Below are positions 1-8,014 of a stretch of DNA of 64,000 nt, in pieces. The stretch comes from Opitutales bacterium UBA5694 (GTDB lineage Bacteria; Verrucomicrobiota; Verrucomicrobiia; Opitutales; Opitutaceae). Location of the stretch: positions 149,139 to 213,138 of the forward strand of contig DIHO01000004.1 of the NCBI GenBank assembly GCA_002420185.1. The letters are read 5' to 3'. Numbering within the stretch: position 1 is the stretch's first letter; each line of letters opens with the position of its first letter. The notes beneath the pieces were generated by a model that saw only the letters and a program-made list of their open reading frames with translations, did no database searches and was not told the DNA's origin. A program made the translations under genes and the position numbers.

Positions 1-810
1 GTCGTAGTACCCGAAATGTCGATCCCGCCTGGCTTCAAAGTCTATTCCCAAATCGAGCTCACCCTTCACTCCTAAAAAACCGAAGGGGCATTCATACGCT
101 AATTCGATTCCCAGTTGGTCCTCCCCTAGCACGATCGAATCTGCCCTTGCACCCGAAAGTGTCCTAGCCAGTCGATCCGTATAATCTCGAGCATGTCCAT
201 TAGCCGCTAGGAGAACTCTCGACTCCTCACCCAGTAGGTAGTCCAGTGCCAGCTCCCAATCGATTGTTTCGTAGTCGTTGGTAGGGTTTTTAAAGTACAT
301 CCGCGAGGCCCCAACAGTTGCCTGATACTCGAATTGCCAGAAAAATGCCTTCCAATCGACATACAGCTTCGGCTCCTGCCCTGTCAGTTTAATTTGATAC
401 AGGTCTAAGACATCAAAGGTCGCATCGAAGGCCTGTTTGAAATAGACATATTGTAATCCGCTCGACAGACGACCGTCAATTGTGACGTAACGACCGTATT
501 CCGACAAAAGCAGACCAAAGGTCTCGTCGGGCAAGTCACTCGCTTTTGTAAAATGGTAGTTGTCCAGTAGCAGCATCGTGGTCCATTCCGCACCCGTTTC
601 AATGAACTCGTGACTCGTGATTCCCTCAACACCCGCAAAAATAAACGGCGAATCTACCGGCGCGATCTCACTAAACAGCACATTCCCTTTATATCCGAGA
701 CCGGTGCATGCGGACCACTCCCCAGCACCCACTTTGAAGGAATCCTCTATTTCCTTCCCCCATGCTGCGGCCAAAAAAATGCCAAGTAGCGATGTTATCA
801 ACACCCTCAT
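1..810 (-). CDS. Partial outer-membrane beta-barrel-like protein (C-terminus beyond window)
   Basis: An open frame of 270 codons runs from an ATG at 810 leftwards off the window with no stop, so the C-terminus is missing. The start is preceded by AAGGTGGAG, a good Shine-Dalgarno. The first 17 residues (MRVLITSLLGIFLAAAW) look like a signal peptide, with processing near GKE. The rest consists of short alternating segments rich in Tyr, Trp and Phe (for example VDWKAFFWQFEYQ and GLQYVYFKQAF) separated by Asp/Gly/Asn turns, as expected for an outer-membrane barrel. I do not recognise the family. It lies downstream of, and in the same direction as, the small secreted protein at 903-1340, but a terminator separates them. 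Function unknown; export to the outer membrane is inference. Confidence 0.65.
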   Translation of the reverse strand, partial: MRVLITSLLGIFLAAAWGKEIEDSFKVGAGEWSACTGLGYKGNVLFSEIAPVDSPFIFAGVEGITSHEFIETGAEWTTMLLLDNYHFTKASDLPDETFGLLLSEYGRYVTIDGRLSSGLQYVYFKQAFDATFDVLDLYQIKLTGQEPKLYVDWKAFFWQFEYQATVGASRMYFKNPTNDYETIDWELALDYLLGEESRVLLAANGHARDYTDRLARTLSGARADSIVLGEDQLGIELAYECPFGFLGVKGELDLGIDFEARRDRHFGYYD

Positions 811-834
811 GTCTCCACCTTGTAAAATTGCACA

Positions 835-866
835 GAAAAAAGCCGCATGGGTTTTCCTCATGCGAC
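835..866 (-). terminator. Rho-independent terminator
   Basis: Read on the minus strand, GTCGCATG and CATGCGGC pair over 8 bp (one G-T) around a short A-rich loop and are followed directly by six T. It lies 37 bp past the stop of the small secreted protein gene and would separate it from the next gene. Confidence 0.7.
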
Positions 867-902
867 CCGCTCTTGGCTGATCAAAAATTTGTGGTCTAAA
901 CC

Positions 903-1340
903 TTAACCATCGGCCGACGTTTCATCTCCCCGATTCGCACGGCGTTTTTTGCTGATCTCTCTGCGTTGGTTTTTGACCGATTTAAGCTGATCTGAGAATT
1001 GATCACGAACAGAATTGCGAGCCGCCTTACGCTCTTCGTCAGTCGCATCTTCTGCCAAATCACCGATTGCATCTTTCAATGCTTGTCGCATGTCTACATG
1101 CAACTCTAAATAAGCTAGACGGTGCTCCAAATACGCCTTCTTTCGATCTGAAAGGTCTCCTTCCAAGGCATTTTTGATGCGTTCGATCACTGCCCCAGCT
1201 CTCGGGCGCTCTGGGCGCTCTGGGCGCTCTTTTTTCGCAAAAGCCGAGGTTGAGATTGCGGCAATTACGAGTATAACGGGTAGGAATTTCATTGTTTTGA
1301 ATTTCATTATTTTTTCTTTTGTTGATGGCTTTTTGTCCAT
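903..1340 (-). CDS. Small secreted Arg/Glu/Pro-rich protein
   Basis: Unrecognised exported protein of 145 residues from the ATG at 1340, which has GGGAG 7 nt upstream. An alternative start at 1307 (MKFKTMKFLPVILVIAA) would give a shorter classical signal peptide ending at SAFA. Right after the signal comes an ERPERPERPRAG stretch encoded by three copies of a 9-bp unit. The remainder is highly charged and helical, rich in Arg, Lys, Asp and Glu (DMRQALKDAIGDLAED and so on), and resembles the small helical periplasmic Spy/CpxP-like proteins in composition only. The gene sits just downstream of the sigma-54 regulator gene and behind a candidate sigma-54 promoter, so the two may be functionally linked. 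It ends at a clear terminator. Confidence 0.65.
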   Translation of the reverse strand: MDKKPSTKEKIMKFKTMKFLPVILVIAAISTSAFAKKERPERPERPRAGAVIERIKNALEGDLSDRKKAYLEHRLAYLELHVDMRQALKDAIGDLAEDATDEERKAARNSVRDQFSDQLKSVKNQRREISKKRRANRGDETSADG

Positions 1341-1359
1341 GTTGCTTCTCCCAACGCTT

Positions 1360-1375
1360 TGCAGAATCTGTGCCA
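1360..1375 (-). promoter_or_regulatory. Candidate sigma-54 (-24/-12) promoter
   Basis: The minus strand reads TGGCAC, five bases, CTGCA. The invariant GG and GC pairs are exactly 10 nt apart, as required for sigma-54. Transcription would begin near 1349, giving a 42-nt leader to the ATG at 1307 but cutting the Shine-Dalgarno of the ATG at 1340, so either the later start is used or this match is fortuitous. The adjacent gene encodes a sigma-54 activator. Confidence 0.4.
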
Positions 1376-1531
1376 ATATTTCTATCTTATTTTTACTCAA
1401 TGGTGATCAACTACTTATGTCTATTTTGCTCGGCATGCTCCTTGCAGATTTTTATGAAATTGGGAACTCATTACCAAAGCAACCCTTATTTTCAAACCGT
1501 TTTTGGGGAATATTTCCCACAACCTAGTCCC

Positions 1532-2929
1532 TCAACTACTCTTCTTCTTTTTCCTGTACCGAATGTAGTCCCTTGGTACTTTAAGAAGACGAGCCGCTTG
1601 TGACACGTTGCCCGCAGATTTTTCAATCGCTATGTCAATCAGGCGATCGATCGCCATCTCCAAATCGATTCCTTCTTTAGCAAGATCCCAGTACGGATTA
1701 AGCCAGTCCGAGTCGTAAGATTCGTCCAATGAAATTCCATTAGCAGCGACCGAGCTCAATAAGGGAAACTCCGCATTGCTCGGATCTCCCAGAATGATCG
1801 CTCGCTCCACTTCGTGAGCCAGCTCTCTAATGTTTCCCGGCCAATCGTGTGAAAGAATCTGCTTTTTTCCCTCTTCCGAGATTGTGAAGCGATCAATCTG
1901 ATAGCGGAGTGACAAACCCCTTCCCAAATGCTCAACCAGGTGCATCAGATCCTCTTTTCTTTCACGCAGCGGCGGAATTCGAATATGGAGCAGATTCAAC
2001 CGATGAAAGAGGTCTTCCCGAAATGCTCCTTCGCGGGCCAGAGCATCTAGATCTCGATTTGAGGCTGCAATGACACGGGCATCGACGAGAATCTCACTAA
2101 CTCCACCGACCCTCCGAATCTTTCCCTCTTCTATTGCCACAAGGACTTTGGCTTGAAGGGCCGGTGACAGGCTTGCGATCTCATCCAGAAAAAGGGTCCC
2201 TCCTTCGGCCGCTTCGAATAATCCGATTCTCTTCGCCTTCGCATCCGTAAACGCCCCTTTCTCGTGACCGAACAACTCAGATTCAGCAAGATTTTCAGGG
2301 AGGGCCGCACAATTAACTACGACAAGCTCAGCATCCCGCCGCGTACCATTTGCGTGCAACCAACGGGCAAACGTGGTCTTTCCAGTCCCTGTTTCACCTT
2401 CGAGCAATATCGGGGGCAGTTTCCTGGCTAGGCGACGATCCGATACGAGTATCCGATCTAGGCGTTCCTTCAAGGCGGCCAAGGAATCCCCAAAAAAAAG
2501 CCCTTCACCTGAGACCGTTCCCGCCTCCATTTCAACACGGTGCTCTTGAGAACGCCGGCTTCGCTTCGCCTTCGCACATCGAGCCAAAATGAGAGGCACT
2601 TCTTGCAACTCAAAAGGCTTAGCCATGTAATCTGCAGCCCCTCGCTTCATTGCTTCGACCGCGATTTCCCACCCACCATCTGCAGTCATCATAATACAGG
2701 ATGTGTCGTTCGAGTAATCTAAAAGATCCACTCCCAGGCCATCAGGCAGGTGGACATCAAACAATGCATAGTCAAAAGGCATCGAAGAAAGCGCTTTCTT
2801 AGCAGCCGTAAAGCTTTCGACTGATACCACATGGGCTCCCTCTTCCTTCAAAAATCGAGACAATCGCTTTCTCAAAAGCGGTTCATCTTCAACGACTAGG
2901 ACATCTCTACCGGAAAGAAGCGAGTTCAT
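1532..2929 (-). CDS. NtrC-family sigma-54-dependent response regulator
   Basis: 465-residue two-component regulator with the three standard domains. The receiver domain (about 8-118) has acidic residues at VVEDEP, phosphoacceptor Asp58 in FDVHLPDG and Lys104. The AAA+ domain (about 145-375) has Walker A GETGTGKT at 178-185, the sigma-54 contact motif GAFTDA at 225-230, Walker B LFLDE near 246-250 and the REDLFHRLN region. A Fis-type helix-turn-helix (about 425-460, NVSQAARLLKVPRDYIRYR) ends the protein. It should activate sigma-54 promoters when phosphorylated. No histidine kinase gene lies beside it, so the partner is unknown. The only neighbour with a sigma-54-like promoter is the small secreted protein downstream. 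Confidence 0.93.
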   Translation of the reverse strand: MNSLLSGRDVLVVEDEPLLRKRLSRFLKEEGAHVVSVESFTAAKKALSSMPFDYALFDVHLPDGLGVDLLDYSNDTSCIMMTADGGWEIAVEAMKRGAADYMAKPFELQEVPLILARCAKAKRSRRSQEHRVEMEAGTVSGEGLFFGDSLAALKERLDRILVSDRRLARKLPPILLEGETGTGKTTFARWLHANGTRRDAELVVVNCAALPENLAESELFGHEKGAFTDAKAKRIGLFEAAEGGTLFLDEIASLSPALQAKVLVAIEEGKIRRVGGVSEILVDARVIAASNRDLDALAREGAFREDLFHRLNLLHIRIPPLRERKEDLMHLVEHLGRGLSLRYQIDRFTISEEGKKQILSHDWPGNIRELAHEVERAIILGDPSNAEFPLLSSVAANGISLDESYDSDWLNPYWDLAKEGIDLEMAIDRLIDIAIEKSAGNVSQAARLLKVPRDYIRYRKKKKSS

Positions 2930-3117
2930 TTTCGCCCATCAATGAATCGAAGTAGCATAAATTTACAAGCGTCTATTCAACCTGCCCGCTGTAACCTATA
3001 TACGGATACAATAAACCACATACTGGGTTGTAATTTAGACTAGAAAAATAATCCTCATAGAAAATTAAAAAAATGTAAATATTGCTTGTCAAATTTTTAC
3101 AAATCCCTATTTTCAGA

Positions 3118-3342
3118 ATGTTCATGATTCAGCCTACGCAAAGCAATCTCGAAGCCCAATCTTCTCTTAGGCAGGAGTACTTGGAAGAGCTTGCACGACT
3201 GGAGCAAGTTGAATCTCGCTTGGGAACCATGTTAGAGAACGAAAACGATCTCAACATCGCCCAAGAAATCGCCCATCGGCTTTCCAACATTCAAATGATT
3301 CTTGCCATTAGAGAAGGTAAAACATCAGATCCTGGCCTTTAG
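3118..3342 (+). CDS. Small helical hypothetical protein
   Basis: Short frame of about 74 residues, starting at the ATG at 3118 or the one at 3124. It is almost entirely charged amphipathic helix (SLRQEYLEELARLEQVESR, NIAQEIAHRLSNIQMILAI), compatible with a small coiled coil. It is divergent from the NtrC-type regulator. A -35/-10-like pair (TTGTCA at 3086, TATTTT at 3109, 17 bp apart) lies immediately upstream and would give an almost leaderless mRNA. There is no Shine-Dalgarno and no recognised family. The coding call rests on helix-like composition only. Confidence 0.4.
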   Translation: MFMIQPTQSNLEAQSSLRQEYLEELARLEQVESRLGTMLENENDLNIAQEIAHRLSNIQMILAIREGKTSDPGL

Positions 3343-3487
3343 TTGGTTTTTTAAACTAAAACTCCGTCAATTGGGCTGAAAGAGCGTCAACTGGCAACGA
3401 AAAAGGTCGATTATATCATTCGTCGCAATCGGAGAACGGAGTGTCTGTTTTGGAAGTCCCTATTTTATCAATCATTTTTAGTCTTCA

Positions 3488-4189
3488 GTGAAACCTCTCA
3501 ATCAAACACGCAGATCGCTTTTTCACCCTCTACTAGGAGTGAAGCAACTTGTTGTGTTCGACCTCGAGACGACCGGCTTGCGACCCAAGCAAGAAGAGAT
3601 TACTCAAATCGCGGCAATCGAATTGGGCGGGATGCGAATGGAGATGGGAAAATCTTTCTGTACCTACGTGAATCCAGGGAAGCCGATTCCAAGACAGATT
3701 CAAAAGCTTACTCGTGTGAGAGATAATAACGTCAAGAATTCGCCGAATCCCAAAGAGGCAATCCAAGCGTTCTCCAATTTCGTGGGTCAGGCAACTCTGT
3801 TCGGCCATGATATCTATCGATTCGATTTCCAGTTCATTTCAAAGCACGTGAGCGACGATCCCGCCCAATCTCGCAATATACAGTTTATCGATACGATGGA
3901 CATCTTCGAAGCTCTCTGGCCCGATTTCTCGAGGCTTCGCAACTCACTGGACGATATAGCTGAGCGCCTGTCCGCTGGACTCTCCTCTATCCGGCGCCAC
4001 GACGCGAAAGGAGACGCAATATTGCTGGCTCATATTTTTCAGCGAATACAGGATCATCCAAACCTGGAGCGGCTATGCTCTCGGGTACCCGTTCACGAAA
4101 CTCGCCTGCCAGAGCTTTCACCGGCATCCAATGCAAGTTCAAAGGAACCGTTGATAGGGAAGAGTTTCAAAACTTCCGTATCCTACTAA
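3488..4189 (+). CDS. DEDDh 3'-5' exonuclease (DnaQ/PolC epsilon-like)
   Basis: 233-residue single-domain exonuclease starting at GTG. The catalytic set is visible: Asp25 and Glu27 in VVFDLETTGL (ExoI), the FGHDIYRFDFQF segment near 106-116 (ExoII, Asp113), and His171 with Asp176 in HDAKGDA (ExoIII), which places it in the DEDDh class of DnaQ-like enzymes. Such enzymes remove nucleotides from DNA or RNA 3' ends. The protein lacks the polymerase-binding tail of true epsilon subunits, so a stand-alone repair or trimming role is more likely. It is a single gene with its own upstream gap. Confidence 0.82.
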   Translation: MKPLNQTRRSLFHPLLGVKQLVVFDLETTGLRPKQEEITQIAAIELGGMRMEMGKSFCTYVNPGKPIPRQIQKLTRVRDNNVKNSPNPKEAIQAFSNFVGQATLFGHDIYRFDFQFISKHVSDDPAQSRNIQFIDTMDIFEALWPDFSRLRNSLDDIAERLSAGLSSIRRHDAKGDAILLAHIFQRIQDHPNLERLCSRVPVHETRLPELSPASNASSKEPLIGKSFKTSVSY

Positions 4190-5008
4190 TCGAACTAGGC
4201 GAGGTTTCATATCACTCGCCCCTGCTCCGAATTCGGACTGTTCTCGTTTAATGGGACGCTGCATTTCCTATATCATCCCTGCTTTATACGAAGGGGGCTC
4301 TGAACTAAACCCCGCACAGCATCGCGAATTAGGCGGGTGATAAAGAAGTGATTATCGCTGGCTCCTTCCGTCTTTCATTCGAACCGTCTTTGAAACTACT
4401 CCAGTTCTAATAGCTGGATTTATATTTTAACTACTTGTATTCTATTTTTAGATACATATTACCTTTCAGGCCTAAATTCGCATTCTAAGCGATCGGAAAA
4501 TTCATACCGTACCCAATTCTTGAGGATTTGGTTTTTGAAATCAGGCTGAGGGCCATGGGAAGATTTATCTAAGCAAAGTTTGCCGTAACCACTTCTTTGA
4601 GACGCTTCTTAAAGTATGGCATCATTCGCCAGCAGTAACTCAATCCATTTATCGTTGCCAGTTCTCAGGCAGGTATCCACCCAAGTGCACTCTCCCGATT
4701 CTACTAAGATGTTCGTTAGCATCTACAGTTCCTTTCATGCACTACTTAAATGGCGGCTTATAAATAACAGCTCATCTACAATCTAGTGTATGATTACATT
4801 TTATCGCACTTGGATACTATCGATTTCCGCTGCCAGCATAATGAGCATTACCACAGCTGAAAATAGCAAACAATTAATGCTAACATAGCCCCTCTTCGTT
4901 AAATCATCACACCTGATACGCTCAAGTGAACGAGATGGTTTCATCAATATACAGGCTAGCCTGACCGAAGTTATTGACGGTCCGTAAAGGATATTCCAAA
5001 ACCCGACT
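4190..5008. other. Intergenic region, no gene recognised
   Basis: About 820 bp of AT-rich sequence with frequent stops in all frames. The only longer frame (minus strand, 4801-5103) overlaps the start of the uracil-DNA glycosylase gene and has no family signature. Nothing resembling an RNA gene, repeat or clear pseudogene was seen. Confidence 0.5.
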
Positions 5009-5728
5009 ATGAACCCTTCAAAAAGCATGATTGAAGCAGCAAAAAAGCTTTCTACTGAAGTCAATCTTCTGAAGTTTTCTGACCCCGTTTCATACGTGTA
5101 CAACCCACTCGATTATGCATGGGAAAGCCACCAAAGTTTTATCCAAAAATTTGGAAGTTCCAAAAAGCGGGTAGTATTCATGGGTATGAATCCAGGACCT
5201 TGGGGAATGTCTCAAACAGGGGTTCCATTCGGAGAAATCTCTTTCGTTAGAGATTGGATGGGAATAGAGAAACCCGTGAAGAAACCGAATCGAGAGCATC
5301 CAAAACGTCCCATTGTTGGATTCGAATGCACAAAGTCAGAAGTTTCAGGCCGCCGACTCTGGGGGCTCTTCGCTGAACGTTATCAGGATCCATTCAGTTT
5401 CTTTGACGAGTACTTCGTCCTCAACTATTGTCCCCTTGTTTTCATGGAGGAAAGCTCGCGCAACCGAACTCCCGACAAACTACCAGCAATCGAGTCCTCC
5501 GCACTATTCAGTTCCTGCGATCAGCATCTCAGGAGATGCATAGAAGTTCTAGAACCCAACTGGATCGTTGGGGTAGGCGGTTTTGCCCAAACTCGGGCCA
5601 AAGAAGTCTTGTCAGGTTTCGAGATTCGACACGGAAAATTACTACATCCCTCCCCTGCTAGCCCAGCGGCAAATCGAGGATGGGCTGAAGCGGCAACCAA
5701 GCAACTCACGGAACAGGGAATTTGGTAA
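5009..5728 (+). CDS. SMUG1-type single-strand-selective uracil-DNA glycosylase
   Basis: 239-residue base-excision repair enzyme that removes uracil (and oxidised uracils) from DNA. Motif 1, GMNPGPWGMSQTGVPFGE at 59-76, is nearly identical to the SMUG1 active-site motif. Motif 2, HPSPASPAANRGW at 214-226, is the SMUG1 leucine/arginine-loop motif with the catalytic His. Length fits bacterial SMUG1. The ATG at 5009 leaves a short N-terminal helix (SMIEAAKKLSTEV) before the core, as in other family members. SMUG1 is sparse in bacteria but is known from a few Proteobacteria and Opitutae. It stands alone here, with the DEDDh exonuclease as its nearest upstream gene. Confidence 0.93.
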   Translation: MNPSKSMIEAAKKLSTEVNLLKFSDPVSYVYNPLDYAWESHQSFIQKFGSSKKRVVFMGMNPGPWGMSQTGVPFGEISFVRDWMGIEKPVKKPNREHPKRPIVGFECTKSEVSGRRLWGLFAERYQDPFSFFDEYFVLNYCPLVFMEESSRNRTPDKLPAIESSALFSSCDQHLRRCIEVLEPNWIVGVGGFAQTRAKEVLSGFEIRHGKLLHPSPASPAANRGWAEAATKQLTEQGIW

Positions 5729-5792
5729 ACCCGAACATTTCAAACCCGTTCAGCAGCCCTTTATGAAACGACTCTCGGGTAAGAAAAGTTGC

Positions 5793-5969
5793 TTACTTTC
5801 CCCAGTCAATTGAATCGAAATTTTGCCGGAAATCTTCTGAGAAGATATTCCGGGGCACATCGCCTTTACCGTTCTGTCTGGAGGAATCAGTCTCAGCTTT
5901 AGGCGTAGATTCACTTGGACTCGGCTTGGACTCCGCCTTCGCGGGTGAACTATTCTTTTCTTCTGCCAT
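5793..5969 (-). CDS. Small acidic protein with NIFSEDFRQNFDSIDW tail
   Basis: A 58-residue frame on the minus strand, with ATG at 5969 and TAA at 5795-5793. The N-terminal 38 residues are low complexity (Ser, Pro, Lys, Glu: KAESKPSPSESTPKAE). The C-terminus, NIFSEDFRQNFDSIDWGK, is far more complex and looks like a conserved short motif. It is in a 480-bp gap between the SMUG1 and msrB genes, opposite to both. No Shine-Dalgarno is evident. The shape, a disordered head with a folded or binding tail, suggests a peptide that docks on a partner. Function unknown. Confidence 0.5.
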   Translation of the reverse strand: MAEEKNSSPAKAESKPSPSESTPKAETDSSRQNGKGDVPRNIFSEDFRQNFDSIDWGK

Positions 5970-6212
5970 GTTTGTTGCGAAAATTAGAGGGGCTTACAAA
6001 AAAAACTGCTTAACCTGTCAATGACAAACACGATAGTGAAAATCAGTTTTGGTAGAGTATCGTACACTTAAACCCTTACTCTTTCTCTCCAGCAGCGTAC
6101 TCGGCACATTGTGACTACAGACTCTCACCCCATCTCACTTTCAAACGTTCAAAGGCTATCGAATACCGATTCAGTTCGCTTTCAAATAAACAGCCTCTAT
6201 TAGAAGATAGTC

Positions 6213-6695
6213 ATGCGGGATTACACCAAAAAATCACCTCAAGAGAAACTTAATCCGGAGACTAGTGCTTGCGGCCTCCCCTCGAGTGCAAATATTAACC
6301 CGATGGGGAAAGTCCAAAAGTTAGACGAGGAATGGAGACAATCCCTCAGCCCCGAGCAATACAGAGTGCTAAGAAACCAAGGTACCGAGCCTCCTTTTCA
6401 AAACAAATATTGGGACTGGAAAAAAGAAGGAAACTACCACTGTGCTGGATGCGGTGAAACGCTTTTTTCAAGTAATACTAAATTTGACTCGGGTACCGGC
6501 TGGCCCAGTTTCTTCAAACCGGCTGATCCGCAAATAGTGGGTGAGACAATCGATGTGAGTCATGGGATGACCCGAACTGAAGTTCACTGCAACAATTGCA
6601 GAGGCCATCTAGGTCATGTTTTTCCTGATGGTCCGAAACCAAGCGGACTCCGCTACTGCATCAACTCCGCTTCGCTCGTTTTTAAAGCGGACTAG
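6213..6695 (+). CDS. msrB: Peptide-methionine (R)-S-oxide reductase MsrB
   Basis: 160-residue stand-alone MsrB that reduces the R-epimer of methionine sulfoxide. The two structural zinc pairs are present (Cys77/Cys80 in CAGCGETLF and Cys126/Cys129 in HCNNCRGHLGHVF), as is the substrate loop TGWPSF and catalytic Cys149 in RYCINSASL. The first 30 residues are not part of the fold, so the ATG at 6303 (MGKVQKLDEEW) is a possible alternative start. No signal peptide, so cytoplasmic. No msrA neighbour. The following frame begins 25 bp downstream. Confidence 0.95.
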   Translation: MRDYTKKSPQEKLNPETSACGLPSSANINPMGKVQKLDEEWRQSLSPEQYRVLRNQGTEPPFQNKYWDWKKEGNYHCAGCGETLFSSNTKFDSGTGWPSFFKPADPQIVGETIDVSHGMTRTEVHCNNCRGHLGHVFPDGPKPSGLRYCINSASLVFKAD

Positions 6696-6720
6696 TAGCC
6701 GTACACTCTTCAGATACCCG

Positions 6721-7263
6721 ATGCCATCACTTCAGGAACACTTAGCAAAACAGCAACCCGCTTCGTCAGGCATACACAAAGCAATGGCGCTTCACACCGA
6801 GGACGTATTTGATGAGTTTGAAGGAATACTGCCCCTTTTTTTAGGTAAGCGAAAACTGGGCTCCTTCGTCACGCTATCGCTACCGACTAAAGTTACTGGT
6901 TCACGACATCTTCTTAATTCCTGTATAGCTGATCTGATCTCCGCGTACGATTTTCGTATGGTTTCATTTGTATCCGCGATCCGCGCTCATAGTGAAACTG
7001 ACCAAGAACCACGTTTAGGAGCCATTCTTATAACTGCCGACAACGCGAAAAACCTGTATCAACTTCCTTGGATTTTGGAATTTGATAGCCAGGCAAACCT
7101 CACGAACCACACAAGGTCAGAAGCAACCGGCGAGATCATTCCATCAGAAGTATGGCTCTCGTATTTTCAGCAATCAAAGGATACTGATGAGAAGCAATCC
7201 GCGTATAATCGCCTCCTCGAGACATTTGGAGACGATTCCCTCCTCCCTGATTTTATTGCTTAA
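6721..7263 (+). CDS. Hypothetical protein downstream of msrB
   Basis: 180-residue protein from the ATG at 6721, 25 bp after msrB and therefore likely co-transcribed. It has no signal peptide and is a mixed alpha/beta soluble sequence, with a central hydrophobic strand set (GSFVTLSLPT, RMVSFVSAIRA, RLGAILITADN) and an acidic C-terminus. I do not recognise the family. Its place between msrB and aat suggests a cytoplasmic protein-maintenance operon, but that is only context. Confidence 0.6.
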   Translation: MPSLQEHLAKQQPASSGIHKAMALHTEDVFDEFEGILPLFLGKRKLGSFVTLSLPTKVTGSRHLLNSCIADLISAYDFRMVSFVSAIRAHSETDQEPRLGAILITADNAKNLYQLPWILEFDSQANLTNHTRSEATGEIIPSEVWLSYFQQSKDTDEKQSAYNRLLETFGDDSLLPDFIA

Positions 7264-7314
7264 TCTTTCCGCAGAATATCAATACCCACAAACGCTCACT
7301 TTTTAGAATATCAC

Positions 7315-7998
7315 GTGCCGCTTCATTTTTTATCCAGCAAAATTGAATTCCCAGATCCCAATACTGCAACGGAGGACGGACTCCTTGCGGTAGGAGGCGA
7401 CCTTAGTCCCGAACGACTCATTGAGGCATATTCGAGAGGAGTTTTCCCTTGGTACTCAGATGGACAACCAATCCTTTGGTTTTCTCCCGATCCAAGAATG
7501 GTCCTTTACCCAGACCATTTCAAATGCTCGACCAGTCTTAAACAACATATTCGATCAAATCGTTTTGAAATTCGTATCGACACTGTTTTCAAGGAAGTAA
7601 TTCGCTCTTGCGCTTCTACTCCTCGTCCCGGCCAAGAGGGAACCTGGATTACGTCCGATATGATCGACGCCTACATAGAAATGCACCAACTAGGCTACGC
7701 ACACTCCTTTGAAACATTCTATAAGGGTAGCCTCGTCGGGGGACTCTATGGGTTATCGCTTGGAGCCGCGTTCTTCGGCGAGTCTATGTTTCACATCGAG
7801 CCGAACGCCTCAAAAATCGCACTTTACCAACTTGTAAAGTTTGCTAAAAAACGTGGATTCAATTTTATTGATGCCCAAGCTAAAAGTAGTCATCTGCAAA
7901 GTTTAGGGGCAACATTGGTTCCTCGAAACCGCTTCCTCGAGGAGCTCCAATACTCTCTCAATCTTGAAACCTTGAGCGGTAATTGGTCCTTGGTATGA
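7315..7998 (+). CDS. aat: Leucyl/phenylalanyl-tRNA-protein transferase
   Basis: 227-residue Aat enzyme, which adds Leu or Phe from tRNA to proteins with N-terminal Arg or Lys and so makes N-degrons for ClpS/ClpAP. Family features are clear: FPDPNTATEDGLLAVGGDL near the N-terminus, AYSRGVFPWYSDGQPILWFSP, GTWIT, the HSFE..YKGSLVGGLYG strand region and GESMFH. The start is GTG at 7315. It follows the msrB-hypothetical pair by 51 bp on the same strand, so one operon is possible. Confidence 0.96.
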   Translation: MPLHFLSSKIEFPDPNTATEDGLLAVGGDLSPERLIEAYSRGVFPWYSDGQPILWFSPDPRMVLYPDHFKCSTSLKQHIRSNRFEIRIDTVFKEVIRSCASTPRPGQEGTWITSDMIDAYIEMHQLGYAHSFETFYKGSLVGGLYGLSLGAAFFGESMFHIEPNASKIALYQLVKFAKKRGFNFIDAQAKSSHLQSLGATLVPRNRFLEELQYSLNLETLSGNWSLV

Positions 7999-8014
7999 CA
8001 ATTCCAACTATTGG

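Noticed and set aside
1190..1240. Short tandem repeat as a CRISPR or regulatory array
   Set aside because: The 9-bp units are in frame inside a gene, encode ERP and have no spacers.
4801..5103. 100-codon minus-strand frame
   Set aside because: It overlaps the SMUG1 start on the other strand, has no Shine-Dalgarno or family features, and its hydrophobic end looks accidental.
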